Shown: piece after piece, positions 54,036 to 63,237 of the stretch
Position numbering within the stretch: position 1 is the first letter of the stretch
Layout of the letters: each line of letters opens with the position of its first letter
Origin: Sinorhizobium mexicanum
Lineage (GTDB): Bacteria; Pseudomonadota; Alphaproteobacteria; Rhizobiales; Rhizobiaceae
Reading direction: 5' to 3'
Length of the DNA stretch: 64,000 bases
Assembly (NCBI RefSeq): GCF_013488225.1
Contig: NZ_CP041238.1
Coordinates: 397,501-461,500, forward strand
Translations under genes and position numbers: made by a program
The notes under the pieces: model-generated
What the model was told of the DNA's origin: nothing
The model's input: the letters and a program-made list of their open reading frames with translations, nothing else
Databases searched by the model: none

Positions 54036-54728
54036 TCAAAAATCGAAGCGTGGGAACGAGCCGTTCAGGATCGCGCTCCTGGGATCGACGGACCAGATCG
54101 CGCGGATAGCCGTTTCGAGTTGTTCAACCAGCCGCCTTACACCGACCTCGCCGCCTGGATGCAGCGCTTCGGCGACGATCAGCACGGCCGTCGTCTCACT
54201 GCCGACCGCCGAATAGCCGCTTTGCCGGTTGGTCCAGCGCCGCGCATGCGCTCGCCCTTCTTCGTCCGCGAAGATCACTTCATGCTGCTCGGGATGTTCG
54301 GTTTCGCCGGAAAACGTCGTGTAGATCTCGCTGCCGGAGGCGTAACGAACCTGGAGATGATCGGCCACTTTGGAGAGATCGAAAACGGCGATCGGAATGG
54401 CGAAGGCAAGCGATGCGGCATTGCAAAGGTCGATCACCGGATGGATCCGTGGCAGAGATCCATCGTTGCGGAACCGCCGGAGCAGCGCTTCGGAGGCCGA
54501 ACGGTATTGCGTCGGCTTCAATCCCAGGCGCGAGAAGGCGCGTCGCCAGGCCTGGATTTCCGGAAATTCGGCCTCCGAGCTTGCCGCGAGCCGTGCCTTC
54601 GCCGCGGCCTCGAAAGCAGCGACATGCGCATCGACAGACACGTCTCGGTGAATGCCTTCGGCGTGAAGAATACCCGCGGAAAGTGCGGGAAAATCCCTCC
54701 AGATGTCGCTTGCATGGCGGAAATGCAT
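54036..54728 (-). CDS. B3/B4 tRNA-binding domain protein (PheT-like editing domain)
   Basis: 230 residues from the ATG at 54728 (MHFRHASDIWRDFPALSAGI), with GAGAGG 9 bases upstream. It is a stand-alone B3/B4 domain like the editing domain of phenylalanyl-tRNA synthetase beta: the segment LPRIHPVIDLCNAASLAFAI is its typical core, followed by FDLSKVADHLQVRYASGSE. Free B3/B4 proteins may hydrolyse mischarged tRNAs; here that is only a family inference. The continuous frame into the next gene is not used. Co-transcription with the DMT gene 65 bp upstream is possible. Confidence 0.82.
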   Translation of the reverse strand: MHFRHASDIWRDFPALSAGILHAEGIHRDVSVDAHVAAFEAAAKARLAASSEAEFPEIQAWRRAFSRLGLKPTQYRSASEALLRRFRNDGSLPRIHPVIDLCNAASLAFAIPIAVFDLSKVADHLQVRYASGSEIYTTFSGETEHPEQHEVIFADEEGRAHARRWTNRQSGYSAVGSETTAVLIVAEALHPGGEVGVRRLVEQLETAIRAIWSVDPRSAILNGSFPRFDF

Positions 54729-54793
54729 TGTTACTGCCTCTCTGGTGTGAACAGCGATTGCCGTGGCAATTGCGCTCGGGAATACAGGATGCC

Positions 54794-55696
54794 TCATCCG
54801 GCCTCCGAACGCCTTCGCTGAGCGCTCGGCAACCGTAAACCCAGGCTGAGGAGGGCGGCGAGCACGCAAGCAATGCCGATCAGCTGATTGGCGGAAATCG
54901 GCTCTCCAAGCATGGCAAAGGCAAGGAGAACGGCTGAGACAGGGGCGATCGCCGTGAACACCGAGGCCTCCGTGCCGCTCACTCTTGCCAGTCCTGCGTA
55001 CCAGAGCAGGAAGCCACCGACTGTCGGGACAAGAGCGTAGTAGGCGACCGCGATGATCGATTGCGTGGTTACCGCAGCTGCCTGCGGAAATTCGAGGAGG
55101 GCAATCGGTGCCGAGACAGCGACGCCCAGGCCGGCCATCAGCGTCGACAGGGCGAGGGGCGAAGTAGCGGTTGTCAGGCGCTTGTTGATGAGGATGAAGA
55201 GACCTTCGCAGATGACGGCGCCGAAGACCAGGGTGTTGCCGAGGAGCGAATGCGCGCCGCCGGCGCTTGCCCGGAAGACGATCGAAAGGACGCCCCCAGC
55301 GGCGAGGGTGATCGCCAGCAGGATGGAACGATCCGGCCGTTCGCCGAGAACGACGATGGCAATCGCCGCCGAAACGATGGGGAGGGTGCCGATGATGACC
55401 CCTGCGTCGGCGGCTGACGTCAGCCGCAGACCGGAAATCAGGAGCGTCGTATATCCGACGCTGCCGGCGCCCGCCTGGATGAACAGGATGAGCCAGTCGC
55501 GTCGTTGCAGCTTCGGCCATGCCGTCCGGGTCGCGCGCATCAGCACGAGGAAGAGCGGAAAGGCAAGCGCGAAGCGCAAGGCCGTGGCAGTGAACGGCGG
55601 CAGTCCGGACGCGATGACCTTGCTCGCGATAACCGTGCTGCCGACCAGTGCCATCGCGAGCGACAGATAGATATAACCCTGAAATTGCCTCGACAT
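54794..55696 (-). CDS. EamA/DMT family transporter
   Basis: 300 residues from the ATG at 55696 (MSRQFQGYIYLSLAMALVGS). About ten membrane segments in two EamA halves: ATALRFALAFPLFLVLMRA early and GTEASVFTAIAPVSAVLLAF late, the latter containing the typical glycine-rich second repeat. Inner membrane exporter or importer of small metabolites, substrate unknown. It ends 65 bp before the B3/B4 gene and begins 97 bp downstream of an AraC regulator in the same direction. Confidence 0.88.
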   Translation of the reverse strand: MSRQFQGYIYLSLAMALVGSTVIASKVIASGLPPFTATALRFALAFPLFLVLMRATRTAWPKLQRRDWLILFIQAGAGSVGYTTLLISGLRLTSAADAGVIIGTLPIVSAAIAIVVLGERPDRSILLAITLAAGGVLSIVFRASAGGAHSLLGNTLVFGAVICEGLFILINKRLTTATSPLALSTLMAGLGVAVSAPIALLEFPQAAAVTTQSIIAVAYYALVPTVGGFLLWYAGLARVSGTEASVFTAIAPVSAVLLAFAMLGEPISANQLIGIACVLAALLSLGLRLPSAQRRRSEAG

Positions 55697-55792
55697 GACC
55701 GCCAATCCTCTTGTGAGGGCTGCAGAAAACCCGATCGACGATTGGCGGTCTTGAACGGAATTGCAGGTATCAGATCGCGAGAGCGGAATGCT

Positions 55793-56599
55793 CTAGCCCA
55801 AGGCTGCGACATAGGCGCCCGGTGAAACGCCGAAAGTGCGCACGAAGACGCGCGTCATATGACTCTGGTCGGCGAAGCCACCGGCGATCGCCGCTTCAGC
55901 GAGTGGGGTGCCTTCGGCAATCAGGCGTCGGACGATGTCGATCCGCCGCTGAACCAGATAAGCGTGGGGCGTGAGGCCGGTTGCCTTCGCAAATCCCCGC
56001 ACCAGCTGGAATCGACTGAGGCTGCTTTCGCGCGCCAGATCAGCCAGAGTGATGGCAGCCAGCGGATCGTCATCGATCAGGCCGCGCGCCGTGGCGATCG
56101 ATTTCGGCACCTTGCGTGCGTCGCGTGGGATGACCTGCATTGCCTCGGCAAAAAGCATCAGTACGAGTTCGTCCCAGCGAACGGTCGCGTCGCTGCCCTC
56201 CGAGGTCGTCGCGATTGCGAAAAGTTCGCGGAAGCGTGCAGCAAGTGCGGCATTCCGGATGACCGGGTCGGCGAACTCGCAGATTCGTCGTCCGCCCTCG
56301 CTGATATCGCTGATGGCGGTTTGGACGATAGCCGGATCGAGATAGAGCATACGCCAGGAGCGACCGGCATCGCCGATCGGCGTGCCGTCGTGGACCTCGC
56401 CGGGGTTGACGGTGATCACGTCGCCGCGCTCTGCCTCCACCAGCCCGCGCCCGCTCAGGGACTTTTGCGCCCCTTGGTGGACAAGGCCGATTCCGAACTG
56501 GTCATGCGTGTGGCGTGGAAAGCTGTGACGCGTGGCCGCTTCGACCGCATCGACGCCGGCGATCCGGCGAGGCAGCATTCTGAACTGGCGCTTCGCCAT
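55793..56599 (-). CDS. AraC family transcriptional regulator
   Basis: 268 residues from the ATG at 56599 (MAKRQFRMLPRRIAGVDAVE). The N-terminal cupin domain has HSFPRHTHDQFGIGLVHQGA and VITVNPGEVHDGTPIGD. The C-terminal double helix-turn-helix is clear: ITLADLARESSLSRFQLVRGFAKATGLTPHAYLVQRRI (overlapping stretches) and AIAGGFADQSHMTRVFVRTFG. It starts 4 bp after the GFA gene ends, so both are in one unit; the next gene in the same direction is the DMT exporter, its likely target. Confidence 0.9.
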   Translation of the reverse strand: MAKRQFRMLPRRIAGVDAVEAATRHSFPRHTHDQFGIGLVHQGAQKSLSGRGLVEAERGDVITVNPGEVHDGTPIGDAGRSWRMLYLDPAIVQTAISDISEGGRRICEFADPVIRNAALAARFRELFAIATTSEGSDATVRWDELVLMLFAEAMQVIPRDARKVPKSIATARGLIDDDPLAAITLADLARESSLSRFQLVRGFAKATGLTPHAYLVQRRIDIVRRLIAEGTPLAEAAIAGGFADQSHMTRVFVRTFGVSPGAYVAALG

Positions 56600-56603
56600 G
56601 CCT

Positions 56604-57008
56604 CTAGTCCCGCGGCTTGCCAGGCAGCTTGCCAACGTCCCCGATCCAGGGCAGGGCGGACGAGCACCAGATCTGCGACCGTGGCGCAAGCGCGCGCCGC
56701 TGGTTGATCGTGCCGAGGCGGATGCCGACCTCCTCGGCGTCTTCGTCCGTACCCGTCGTGTAGATCGGCGAGCCGCATTCCGGACAAAAGAACTGCAGGC
56801 GCTTTCGCCCGTTCTCGGCGATCTTGACGTAAAGTTTTGGCTCCGCACCCGTCAGACGGAAGGACGCCCGCGGCGTGCTCGCGGTGACCCGATAGGCAGA
56901 GCCGGTCAGTTGCTGGCAATCCGTGCAATGGCAGATCGACACGTCGTCCGGATCGATCTCCGCCTCGTAGGTGACATGGCCGCAGTGGCATTGACCATCG
57001 ATCCGCAT
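56604..57008 (-). CDS. GFA (glutathione-dependent formaldehyde-activating-like) family protein
   Basis: 134 residues. The zinc-binding beta-tent fold has the family's cysteine array: CHCGHVTYEAEI (6-17), CHCTDCQQLTGSAYRV (about 28), and FFCPECGSPIYTT (about 73). Despite the name, most members are not proven to act on formaldehyde; this one belongs to the general CENP-V/GFA group. It is followed by the AraC regulator after 4 bp. Confidence 0.9.
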   Translation of the reverse strand: MRIDGQCHCGHVTYEAEIDPDDVSICHCTDCQQLTGSAYRVTASTPRASFRLTGAEPKLYVKIAENGRKRLQFFCPECGSPIYTTGTDEDAEEVGIRLGTINQRRALAPRSQIWCSSALPWIGDVGKLPGKPRD

Positions 57009-57031
57009 TGGCCGCTCCTCGCACGTTTTTC

Positions 57032-57133
57032 GCTACTGCATGGTTCCTTGGACCGTCGTCGATTGAAAAAGAACATGCAGCATTCAAAGCGCGACAGCGT
57101 CCTTTGCGTCTGATAAGGCGAGCGTCGCTGTAG
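57032..57133. repeat. Sinorhizobium intergenic repeat, family B (reverse orientation)
   Basis: CTACTGCATGGTTCCTTGGACCG, then GATTGAAAAAGAACATGCAGCATTCAAAGC, then GACAGCGTCCTTTGCGTCTGATAAGGCG. It is the family B module order read in the other direction. Confidence 0.7.
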
Positions 57134-57177
57134 ACGGCTACGATAGACCAGCCGGGGCAAACGTCCAGAGAGTCTCG

Positions 57178-57978
57178 TCAGATGCCGGTGAACAGCCACT
57201 CATGTTCCTTGGCGTTGTGGAACTTCCAGATCCGCTTGGGGCCCGCCATGACGTTCAAATAATAAACGTCGTAGCCGTGGACGGCGGCAACCGGGTGGTA
57301 GCCCTTCGGAACGAGGGTCACATCGCCGTCCTCCACCGCCATGGTTTCGTCGAGCGAGCGATCATCCGTGTAAACGCGCTGCATCGCAAAGCCCTGCGGC
57401 GGGTTGAGGCGGTGGTAATAGGTTTCCTCGAGATAGCTTTCGGCCGGCAGGTCGTCCTGATCGTGCTTGTGCGGCGGGTAGGACGAGGTGTGCCCGCCCG
57501 GGGTGATCACCTCGACGACGAGCAGCGACTGTGCCGATCCGTCGTCCTCCGGCATGATGTTGGTGACGTAACGGGTGTTGGTGCCCTTGCCGCGCGTCAT
57601 CTGCGGGTGCGTGCCGGGGCGGATGACCTTGGCCTTGAAGCCTTCGCCACCGGGTGCCGAGCAGACGGCAAGGTCGAGATCGGTCGTCGCTTCAGCCTGC
57701 CACTGGCTCCCCTTCGGCACATAGACGGCATAGGGCTGGCCCTCGAAGGGCGTCATGCGTTCGCCGAGCTCGCCGAGGTCTTCGCCGTCGACGGAAATCT
57801 TCGCCTTCCCGCTGACGAGAACGAGGCAGAGCTCCTTGTCACCGGCTTCGCCCGCCGTCCTTTCGCCGGGCTTCAATCGGTTGAGCGCGAAACCGACATA
57901 GGTCCAGCCGGCGCTCTCGGGCGTGATCTCCTGCATCAGCCCGGATCGTGCCTTCGGTTTGACGAGCAGTTTGGACAT
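57178..57978 (-). CDS. iolB: 5-Deoxy-glucuronate isomerase
   Basis: 266 residues. It converts 5-deoxy-glucuronate to 5-dehydro-2-deoxygluconate in myo-inositol catabolism. The bicupin fold shows TSSYPPHKHDQDDLPAESY (about residues 155-173) with the His and Glu metal ligands, LEETYYHRLNPPQGFAMQRV, and VTLVPKGYHPVAAVHGYDVYYL near the C-terminus. It is the last gene of the iolCDEB operon; the RIME element 58014-58167 separates it from iolE. Confidence 0.95.
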   Translation of the reverse strand: MSKLLVKPKARSGLMQEITPESAGWTYVGFALNRLKPGERTAGEAGDKELCLVLVSGKAKISVDGEDLGELGERMTPFEGQPYAVYVPKGSQWQAEATTDLDLAVCSAPGGEGFKAKVIRPGTHPQMTRGKGTNTRYVTNIMPEDDGSAQSLLVVEVITPGGHTSSYPPHKHDQDDLPAESYLEETYYHRLNPPQGFAMQRVYTDDRSLDETMAVEDGDVTLVPKGYHPVAAVHGYDVYYLNVMAGPKRIWKFHNAKEHEWLFTGI

Positions 57979-58013
57979 TTCGACGGTCTCCTGAAATCGA
58001 TGAGTAGAGGCTG

Positions 58014-58167
58014 CCCCTCACCCTAACCCTCTCCCCGCTCGCGGGGAGAGGGGATTCTGGAACTTGCCGTTGCACCTTCTCGCCTTCGCTCAGGGAGGCG
58101 GATCTGGGGCCGGCATATCCCTTCTCCCCGTCCTTACGGGGAGAAGGTGGCGGCAGCCGGATGAGGG
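58014..58167. repeat. RIME-like composite repeat in the iolE-iolB gap
   Basis: GCCCCTCACCCTAACCCTCT, hairpin CTCTCCCCGCTCGCGGGGAG, a longer spacer than in the other copies, hairpin CTTCTCCCCGTCCTTACGGG..GAGAAGG, end GGCAGCCGGATGAGGGG. It fills the space between iolE and iolB. Confidence 0.85.
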
Positions 58168-58172
58168 GCGAG

Positions 58173-59075
58173 CTATACCCGGTCCAGCCCCGCTTCCTTC
58201 GCGAAAACCTTCAGCGACTTCAGCCCCAGCGACTGGTATTCGAACGGATTGCGTACAGCTGAATCCTGTTCCGCCTCGATCACCAACCAACCATCATACC
58301 CGTGTTGGGCGGCGATTTTCAGGACGGGCAGGAAGTCGACGCCTCCTTCCTTGTCGCCCGGAACGGTGAAGACGCCGCGCCGCACGCCCTCGAGGAAGGA
58401 GAGGCCCTGGCTTTCCACTTCCTTGCGGATCGTGGGACGGACGTTCTTGCAATGGATATGGCGGACGCGGTGCATGTATTTCTTCGCGACCTCCGCCGGA
58501 TCGGAGCCGCCGAACCAGGCGTGACCGGTGTCGAGCAAGAGCTTCGTCGCCGGGCCTGTGTTCTGCATCAGCAGATCGATCTCCTCACCGGTCTGGACGA
58601 TCGTGCCCATGTGATGATGATAGACGACATCGATGCCCTGGTCGGCGCAATACTGAGCGATCGCTTCGAGATCGGCGCCGAATTTCTTCCATCGATCTGC
58701 CGGCAGCACCGGCTTGTCGTTGGCGACGGATTTCGAATCGTCGCCGTGAATGGCATTCGAGGTCTCGCAGACGATCGCCACCTTGCAGCCATTGTGCTTC
58801 AGGAGGTCGAGATGCGGCTGAATTGCCTTCTTCTCGGCTTCGACGTCATGCGTCAGCAGATTGGTGGAATGCCATCCGGAAACGAAGACGAGGTCGTAAG
58901 ACGCGAGCTTCTGCTTCAGCGCCTCCGGATCGGACGGCATCTTGTGGCCCTTCTCGATGCCGTCGAAGCCGATCTTCTGGCAATCGGAAAGGCAGTCCTC
59001 GAGCGTCAGATGCGCGCCGATCGAATGATCGTCGTCATTGCTCCAGGCAATCGGGTTGGTTCCGTAGCGGATCAT
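58173..59075 (-). CDS. iolE: myo-Inosose-2 dehydratase
   Basis: 300 residues from the ATG at 59075 ([20 protein letters not shown]). It dehydrates 2-keto-myo-inositol to 3D-(3,5/4)-trihydroxycyclohexane-1,2-dione. The xylose-isomerase-like TIM barrel carries the metal-binding residues in [16 protein letters not shown] (about 150), [10 protein letters not shown] and WLVIEAEQD (C-terminal Glu). Third gene of the operon, between two RIME-like elements. Confidence 0.95.
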   Translation of the reverse strand: MIRYGTNPIAWSNDDDHSIGAHLTLEDCLSDCQKIGFDGIEKGHKMPSDPEALKQKLASYDLVFVSGWHSTNLLTHDVEAEKKAIQPHLDLLKHNGCKVAIVCETSNAIHGDDSKSVANDKPVLPADRWKKFGADLEAIAQYCADQGIDVVYHHHMGTIVQTGEEIDLLMQNTGPATKLLLDTGHAWFGGSDPAEVAKKYMHRVRHIHCKNVRPTIRKEVESQGLSFLEGVRRGVFTVPGDKEGGVDFLPVLKIAAQHGYDGWLVIEAEQDSAVRNPFEYQSLGLKSLKVFAKEAGLDRV

Positions 59076-59139
59076 GTCTTTCACTTTCTGTTCGTCGTCT
59101 GCTTGAAGCGGATGCTTCGTTATCGGTTTGGCACGCACG

Positions 59140-59249
59140 CCCCTCATCCGGCTGCCGCCACCTTCTCCCGTGAGGACGGGAGAAGGGACTCGCGGCGCCG
59201 ACTTCGTCCCCTCTCCCCGCCAGCGGAGAGAGGGCTAGGGTGAGGGGTC
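59140..59249. repeat. RIME-like composite repeat in the iolD-iolE gap
   Basis: CCCCTCATCCGGCTGCCGCC, hairpin CTTCTCCCGTGAGGACGGGAGAAG, spacer, hairpin CCCTCTCCCCGCCAGCGGAGAG, end GGGCTAGGGTGAGGGG. It lies between the stop of iolD and the start of iolE. Confidence 0.85.
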
Positions 59250-59281
59250 ATTAGATGAACCTGCGCCAGTGGTCGTTGACT

Positions 59282-61135
59282 TCACCCCAAACGCTGCGAC
59301 TGGAGCGCCTTCTCGTAGCCTTCGCGGGCCGTTTTCACCTGCGCGCGTTCCGATACTTCCGGAACTGCGACATCCCACCAGTGTCCGCCGGCTTCCGTGG
59401 TGATCAGCGGGTCCGTGTCGATGACGATGACGGTCGTGCGCTGTTCTTCCGCCGTTTCGGCGAGCGCTGCCTCAAGCTCCGGGATCGAGGCGACCTTGCG
59501 CGTGACCGCACCCATGGCGCCGGCATGGGCGGCAAAATCGATGCCCGGCAAGGTCACGTGATGCGTGTCCTTCAGGAGGTTGTTGAAGTTGGCGCCGCCC
59601 GTTCCCATCTGCAGCCGGTTGATGCAGCCGTAGCCGGCATTGTCGAGAAGGACGACCGTGATCTTGGCGCCGAGCATGATCGAAGAGGCGATCTCCGAAT
59701 TCAGCATCATGTAGCTGCCGTCGCCGACCATGACGACCACGTCGCAGTCGGGCTTGGCGAGCTTGACCCCGAGGCCGCCGGCCACTTCATAGCCCATGGT
59801 CGAGAAGCCATATTCCATGTGGTAGCCGCCGGGCTCTTCCGCCTGCCACAGCTTGTGCAATTCGCCCGGAAGACCTCCGGCGGCGCAGACGAGCGTCGTC
59901 TTCTTGCCGCCGCGGGCGCGCTGGACCGCGCCGATCACCTGGGCATCGGAGGGAAGCGCCGCATTGGTCGTGGCGGTCGCCTTGTCGGCCGCGGCCAGCC
60001 ACTCGGCCTTGCCCACCTTCGCCTTCTCGGTCCAGGCGCTGTCGGCCTTGTGGCCGCCGAGCCCGCCGGAGATCCGGTTGAGACCGGCCCGCGCATCGGA
60101 AATCAGCGGCAGGCCATCGTGCTTGCCGGCATCGAAGGGCTGAACGTTGAGGCCGATGATCTTCAACGCATCGTTCTTGAAGAGTGCCCAGGAGCCGGTG
60201 GTGAAATCCTGGAGCCGCGAGCCGACGGCGAGGACAACATCGGCCTCCTCCGCAAGCGCGTTGGAAGCGGAGGTGCCCGTCACGCCGACCGAGCCCATGT
60301 TGAGCGGGTGCGAATGCGGCAGCGCGGACTTGCCGGCCTGCGTCTCGACGACCGGAATGCCGTGCTTTTCGGCAAAGTCCGCGAGCTCCACGCTTGCTTC
60401 CGAATAAAGCACGCCGCCGCCGGCGATAATGATCGGCTTCTTCGCCGACTTGAGCAACGCGATCGCCGTCGCCAATTCATCGAGATCGGGTTCGACGCGG
60501 CGCGGCACCCACACCTTTTCTTCGAAGAAGCATTCCGGATAGTCGTAGGCTTCCGCCTGCACGTCCTGGCAAAGCGAGAGCGTCACCGGGCCGCAATCGG
60601 CCGGATCGGTCAGAACCTGCATGGCGCGACGCAGCGCCGGGATGATCTGCTCCGGCCGGGTGATGCGGTCGAAGTAGCGCGAGACCGGGCGGAAGCAGTC
60701 GTTTGCCGAGATCGTGCCGTCGCCGAAACCTTCCACCTGCTGCAGCACCGGATCGGGCCGGCGGTTGGCGAAGACGTCGCCGGGCAAGAGCAGGACCGGC
60801 AGGCGGTTGACATGGGCGAGCGCCGCCGAGGTGACCATGTTGAGTGCGCCGGGGCCGATCGAGGTCGTGCAGGCCATGAAGCGGCGGCGGAAGCTCGCCT
60901 TGGCGAAGGCGATCGCGGCATTCGCCATGCCCTGTTCGTTCTGCCCGCGGTAGGTCGGCAGTGTTTCCCGCACGGCGTAAAGCGCCTCGCCGACGCCGGC
61001 GACGTTGCCGTGACCGAAAATGGCGAAGACGCCGCCGAAGATCGGCACGCGCTCGCCGTCGATGATCGTCATCTGCTTGGTCAGGAACCGCGCCACGGCC
61101 TGGGCCATGGTGAGGCGCACGGTCTTCTGGCTCAT
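59282..61135 (-). CDS. iolD: 3D-(3,5/4)-trihydroxycyclohexane-1,2-dione acylhydrolase (decyclizing)
   Basis: 617 residues from the ATG at 61135 (MSQKTVRLTMAQAVARFLTK). A ThDP-dependent enzyme that opens the ring of the trihydroxycyclohexanedione. The N-terminal Pyr domain, central domain (ALLKSAKKPIIIAGGGVLYS) and C-terminal PP domain with the ThDP/Mg site VMVGDGSYMMLNSEI (about 505) and LDNAGYGCINRLQ are all complete. Second gene of the operon, 67 bp after iolC. Confidence 0.96.
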   Translation of the reverse strand: MSQKTVRLTMAQAVARFLTKQMTIIDGERVPIFGGVFAIFGHGNVAGVGEALYAVRETLPTYRGQNEQGMANAAIAFAKASFRRRFMACTTSIGPGALNMVTSAALAHVNRLPVLLLPGDVFANRRPDPVLQQVEGFGDGTISANDCFRPVSRYFDRITRPEQIIPALRRAMQVLTDPADCGPVTLSLCQDVQAEAYDYPECFFEEKVWVPRRVEPDLDELATAIALLKSAKKPIIIAGGGVLYSEASVELADFAEKHGIPVVETQAGKSALPHSHPLNMGSVGVTGTSASNALAEEADVVLAVGSRLQDFTTGSWALFKNDALKIIGLNVQPFDAGKHDGLPLISDARAGLNRISGGLGGHKADSAWTEKAKVGKAEWLAAADKATATTNAALPSDAQVIGAVQRARGGKKTTLVCAAGGLPGELHKLWQAEEPGGYHMEYGFSTMGYEVAGGLGVKLAKPDCDVVVMVGDGSYMMLNSEIASSIMLGAKITVVLLDNAGYGCINRLQMGTGGANFNNLLKDTHHVTLPGIDFAAHAGAMGAVTRKVASIPELEAALAETAEEQRTTVIVIDTDPLITTEAGGHWWDVAVPEVSERAQVKTAREGYEKALQSQRLG

Positions 61136-61202
61136 TTTCTGTTTCCTCCTCGCGAGCGAAGTCCTTGCTTCGCCCTTTCCGCTGCATCCTCGCCCGCGCG
61201 AT

Positions 61203-63170
61203 TTATGCAGCCTTTGTTTCACCCAGTTGCAGCCAGAGATCCACCAGCGCCTTGAACCTTGCCGCCATGTCGGCGATCGCCTGCTCGTCGGTGATGGTGC
61301 CGGCGAGCCAGGCCTTGCTGGCGTCGGCGAAGATCGTCCGGCCGACGGCAAAACCCTTGACCGTCTTCGACGTCCGGGCGGCGGCAAAGCCCTCCTTCAA
61401 CACCTCGTAGGGCGCCTCGAGGCCAAGCAGGACGACGCCGCGGCAGAGCGGGTCGCGCGTTGCGATCACGGCGTCGATCGCCGCCCAGGCACCGCGGCTC
61501 GCCTGTGGCTCCAGTTTCCACCAATCGGGCTTCAAACCGGCATCGTAAAGTTCGGTAAGCGCCCGCGGAACGGTCAGATCGTCAAGCGTGCCGTGTTTGC
61601 CGGCAATGACCTCGATCAGGATCTCGCGGCCGACCTTGCGCGCCGCTTCGAAGGCGGCGCGAAGCTTCGCGATCTGCGCGGCCTTGAGCTCGGCCGGATC
61701 GTCGGGATGGAAGAAGGAAAGCACCTTGATGCAGTGATCGACCGGCCAGTCGATGAGGCGGCTGCCGAGGTCCTGGCTGAACTCGAGCTGCAACGGACGC
61801 GAGCCCGGAAGTTCGATCGGTTTGCCGATCCAGAAATCGCGATAGGCGCCGGCGGCATAAAGCGCGTCGCGGCCATATTTGTCGTCGATCAGCATGCCGA
61901 AGCCCGGTCTGCCGGCGGCGACCTGGGCGGCCGCCTTGACCGCAAGCACCTTGAAAGCGGGGATGCGGGCCAGGAGTTCCGCCTTGCCGTCCGCAATATC
62001 TTCCAGCTGGCTGCGGTGATCGATGGCAAGCGCCATCAGGAGCGGAATATCGCGGCGGCGGGTCGTCGCCCAGTGAACGTGGTTGATCGCCTCGTCCTTG
62101 CGGAGCGCCTTTTCCTTGCTGCCGTTTTCGAGGAAGAAATTGAGTTCGGTCCAGGTGGGGATTTCCGGCGCGCAGAGCAGGCGCGACACCGCGAAGGCGC
62201 CGCAGGCATTGGCCCAGGTGGCAGACGTCGCATGCGGTTCGCCGGTAAGCCAGCCGCGCAGGAAACCGGACATGAAGGCATCGCCCGCACCGAGCACGTT
62301 GTAGACCTCGATCGGAAAACCCTTGCCGACGATGCCGTCCTCGAGATTTTCGGAGATCGTGCCGTCATAAACGATGCAGCCCATCGGCCCGCGCTTCAAG
62401 ACGATCGTGGCTTTGGACAGCGAGCGGATGGTCTTCAGTGCCTTCAGCAGATCGCTCTCGCCGGACGCGATCAGAACCTCTTCCTCCGTGCCGACGATGA
62501 GATCGCAGTCGCCGAGAACGGTCTTCAGGTGGGCGGATACGCGGTCGGAGGCGATGTAGCGGCTTTCGCCGGCGTCGTGGCCGGCAAGGCCCCAGAGATT
62601 GGGGCGATAATCGATGTCGAAGACGACCTTCGCGCCCGCTTCCTTGGCGATGCGTATCGCCTTGCGCTGTGCAGCATCGGTATTCGGCTTGGAAAAATGC
62701 GTCCCCGAAACGAGGACTGCGCGCGCGGACCGGATGAAGTCTTCCGCGACATCGTCCTCGCAAAGCGCGTTGTCGGCGCAATTGTCGCGATAGAAGAGCA
62801 GCGGGAAGGACTTGTCGTTTTCGACGGAAAGGATCGCGAGCGCCGTCAGCCGCTCCGGATCGGTGGCGATGCCGCGGGTTTCGACACCCTCGCGTTGAAG
62901 CTGTTCGCGGATGAAGCGGCCCATCTGCTCGTCGCCGACGCGTGTCAGCAGTGCCGATTTCAGCCCGAGGCGCGCGGTGCCGACGGAGATGTTGCAGGGG
63001 CAGCCGCCGACGGATTTGGCAAAGCTTGCCACGTCTTCAAGCCGTGTGCCGATCTGCTGGCCGTAGAGATCGACCGAGGCCCGGCCGATCGTGATGAGGT
63101 CGAGGGGCTTGGCTCCCATTGCCGACGGGCTTTGGGCCGACGTGCTTTGGGCCGATGGACTCTGGCTCAC
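61203..63170 (-). CDS. iolC: Fused 5-dehydro-2-deoxygluconokinase and DUF2090 (IolC-type) protein
   Basis: 655 residues. The N-terminal half is a PfkB kinase phosphorylating 5-dehydro-2-deoxygluconate: ITIGRASVDLYGQQIG (about 27), VVFDIDYRPNLWG, and the catalytic GAGDAFMSGFLRGW (about 295). The C-terminal half (about 340-655) is a DUF2090 TIM-barrel, related to aldolases that could cleave the kinase product. The fused form is common in Proteobacteria. The first 20 residues are a 15-bp-repeat-encoded SPSAQ tract. First gene of iolCDEB, with IolR-type sites upstream. Confidence 0.94.
   Translation of the reverse strand: MSQSPSAQSTSAQSPSAMGAKPLDLITIGRASVDLYGQQIGTRLEDVASFAKSVGGCPCNISVGTARLGLKSALLTRVGDEQMGRFIREQLQREGVETRGIATDPERLTALAILSVENDKSFPLLFYRDNCADNALCEDDVAEDFIRSARAVLVSGTHFSKPNTDAAQRKAIRIAKEAGAKVVFDIDYRPNLWGLAGHDAGESRYIASDRVSAHLKTVLGDCDLIVGTEEEVLIASGESDLLKALKTIRSLSKATIVLKRGPMGCIVYDGTISENLEDGIVGKGFPIEVYNVLGAGDAFMSGFLRGWLTGEPHATSATWANACGAFAVSRLLCAPEIPTWTELNFFLENGSKEKALRKDEAINHVHWATTRRRDIPLLMALAIDHRSQLEDIADGKAELLARIPAFKVLAVKAAAQVAAGRPGFGMLIDDKYGRDALYAAGAYRDFWIGKPIELPGSRPLQLEFSQDLGSRLIDWPVDHCIKVLSFFHPDDPAELKAAQIAKLRAAFEAARKVGREILIEVIAGKHGTLDDLTVPRALTELYDAGLKPDWWKLEPQASRGAWAAIDAVIATRDPLCRGVVLLGLEAPYEVLKEGFAAARTSKTVKGFAVGRTIFADASKAWLAGTITDEQAIADMAARFKALVDLWLQLGETKAA
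63121..63165. repeat. 15-bp tandem repeat in the 5' end of iolC
   Basis: Three units GCCGACGGGCTTTGG, GCCGACGTGCTTTGG and GCCGATGGACTCTGG code SPSAQ-STSAQ-SPSAM on the minus strand, just after the start codon and before the kinase fold. The repeat can vary in number by slippage without disturbing the frame. Confidence 0.85.
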
Positions 63171-63237
63171 TGCTTCCTCCCCGCGGACGCCGCGCCGGCG
63201 CCGACAATCATGATTATGTCATGGGCGATGAGGTTAT

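Noticed and set aside
54036..55520. 494-residue protein covering the B3/B4 gene and the DMT gene
   Set aside because: The upstream part is an Arg-rich shadow of the DMT transporter; a good ribosome site and ATG exist at 54728.
59255..61255. 666-residue plus-strand frame opposite iolD
   Set aside because: Shadow of iolD; His/Arg-rich composition and no conserved motif.
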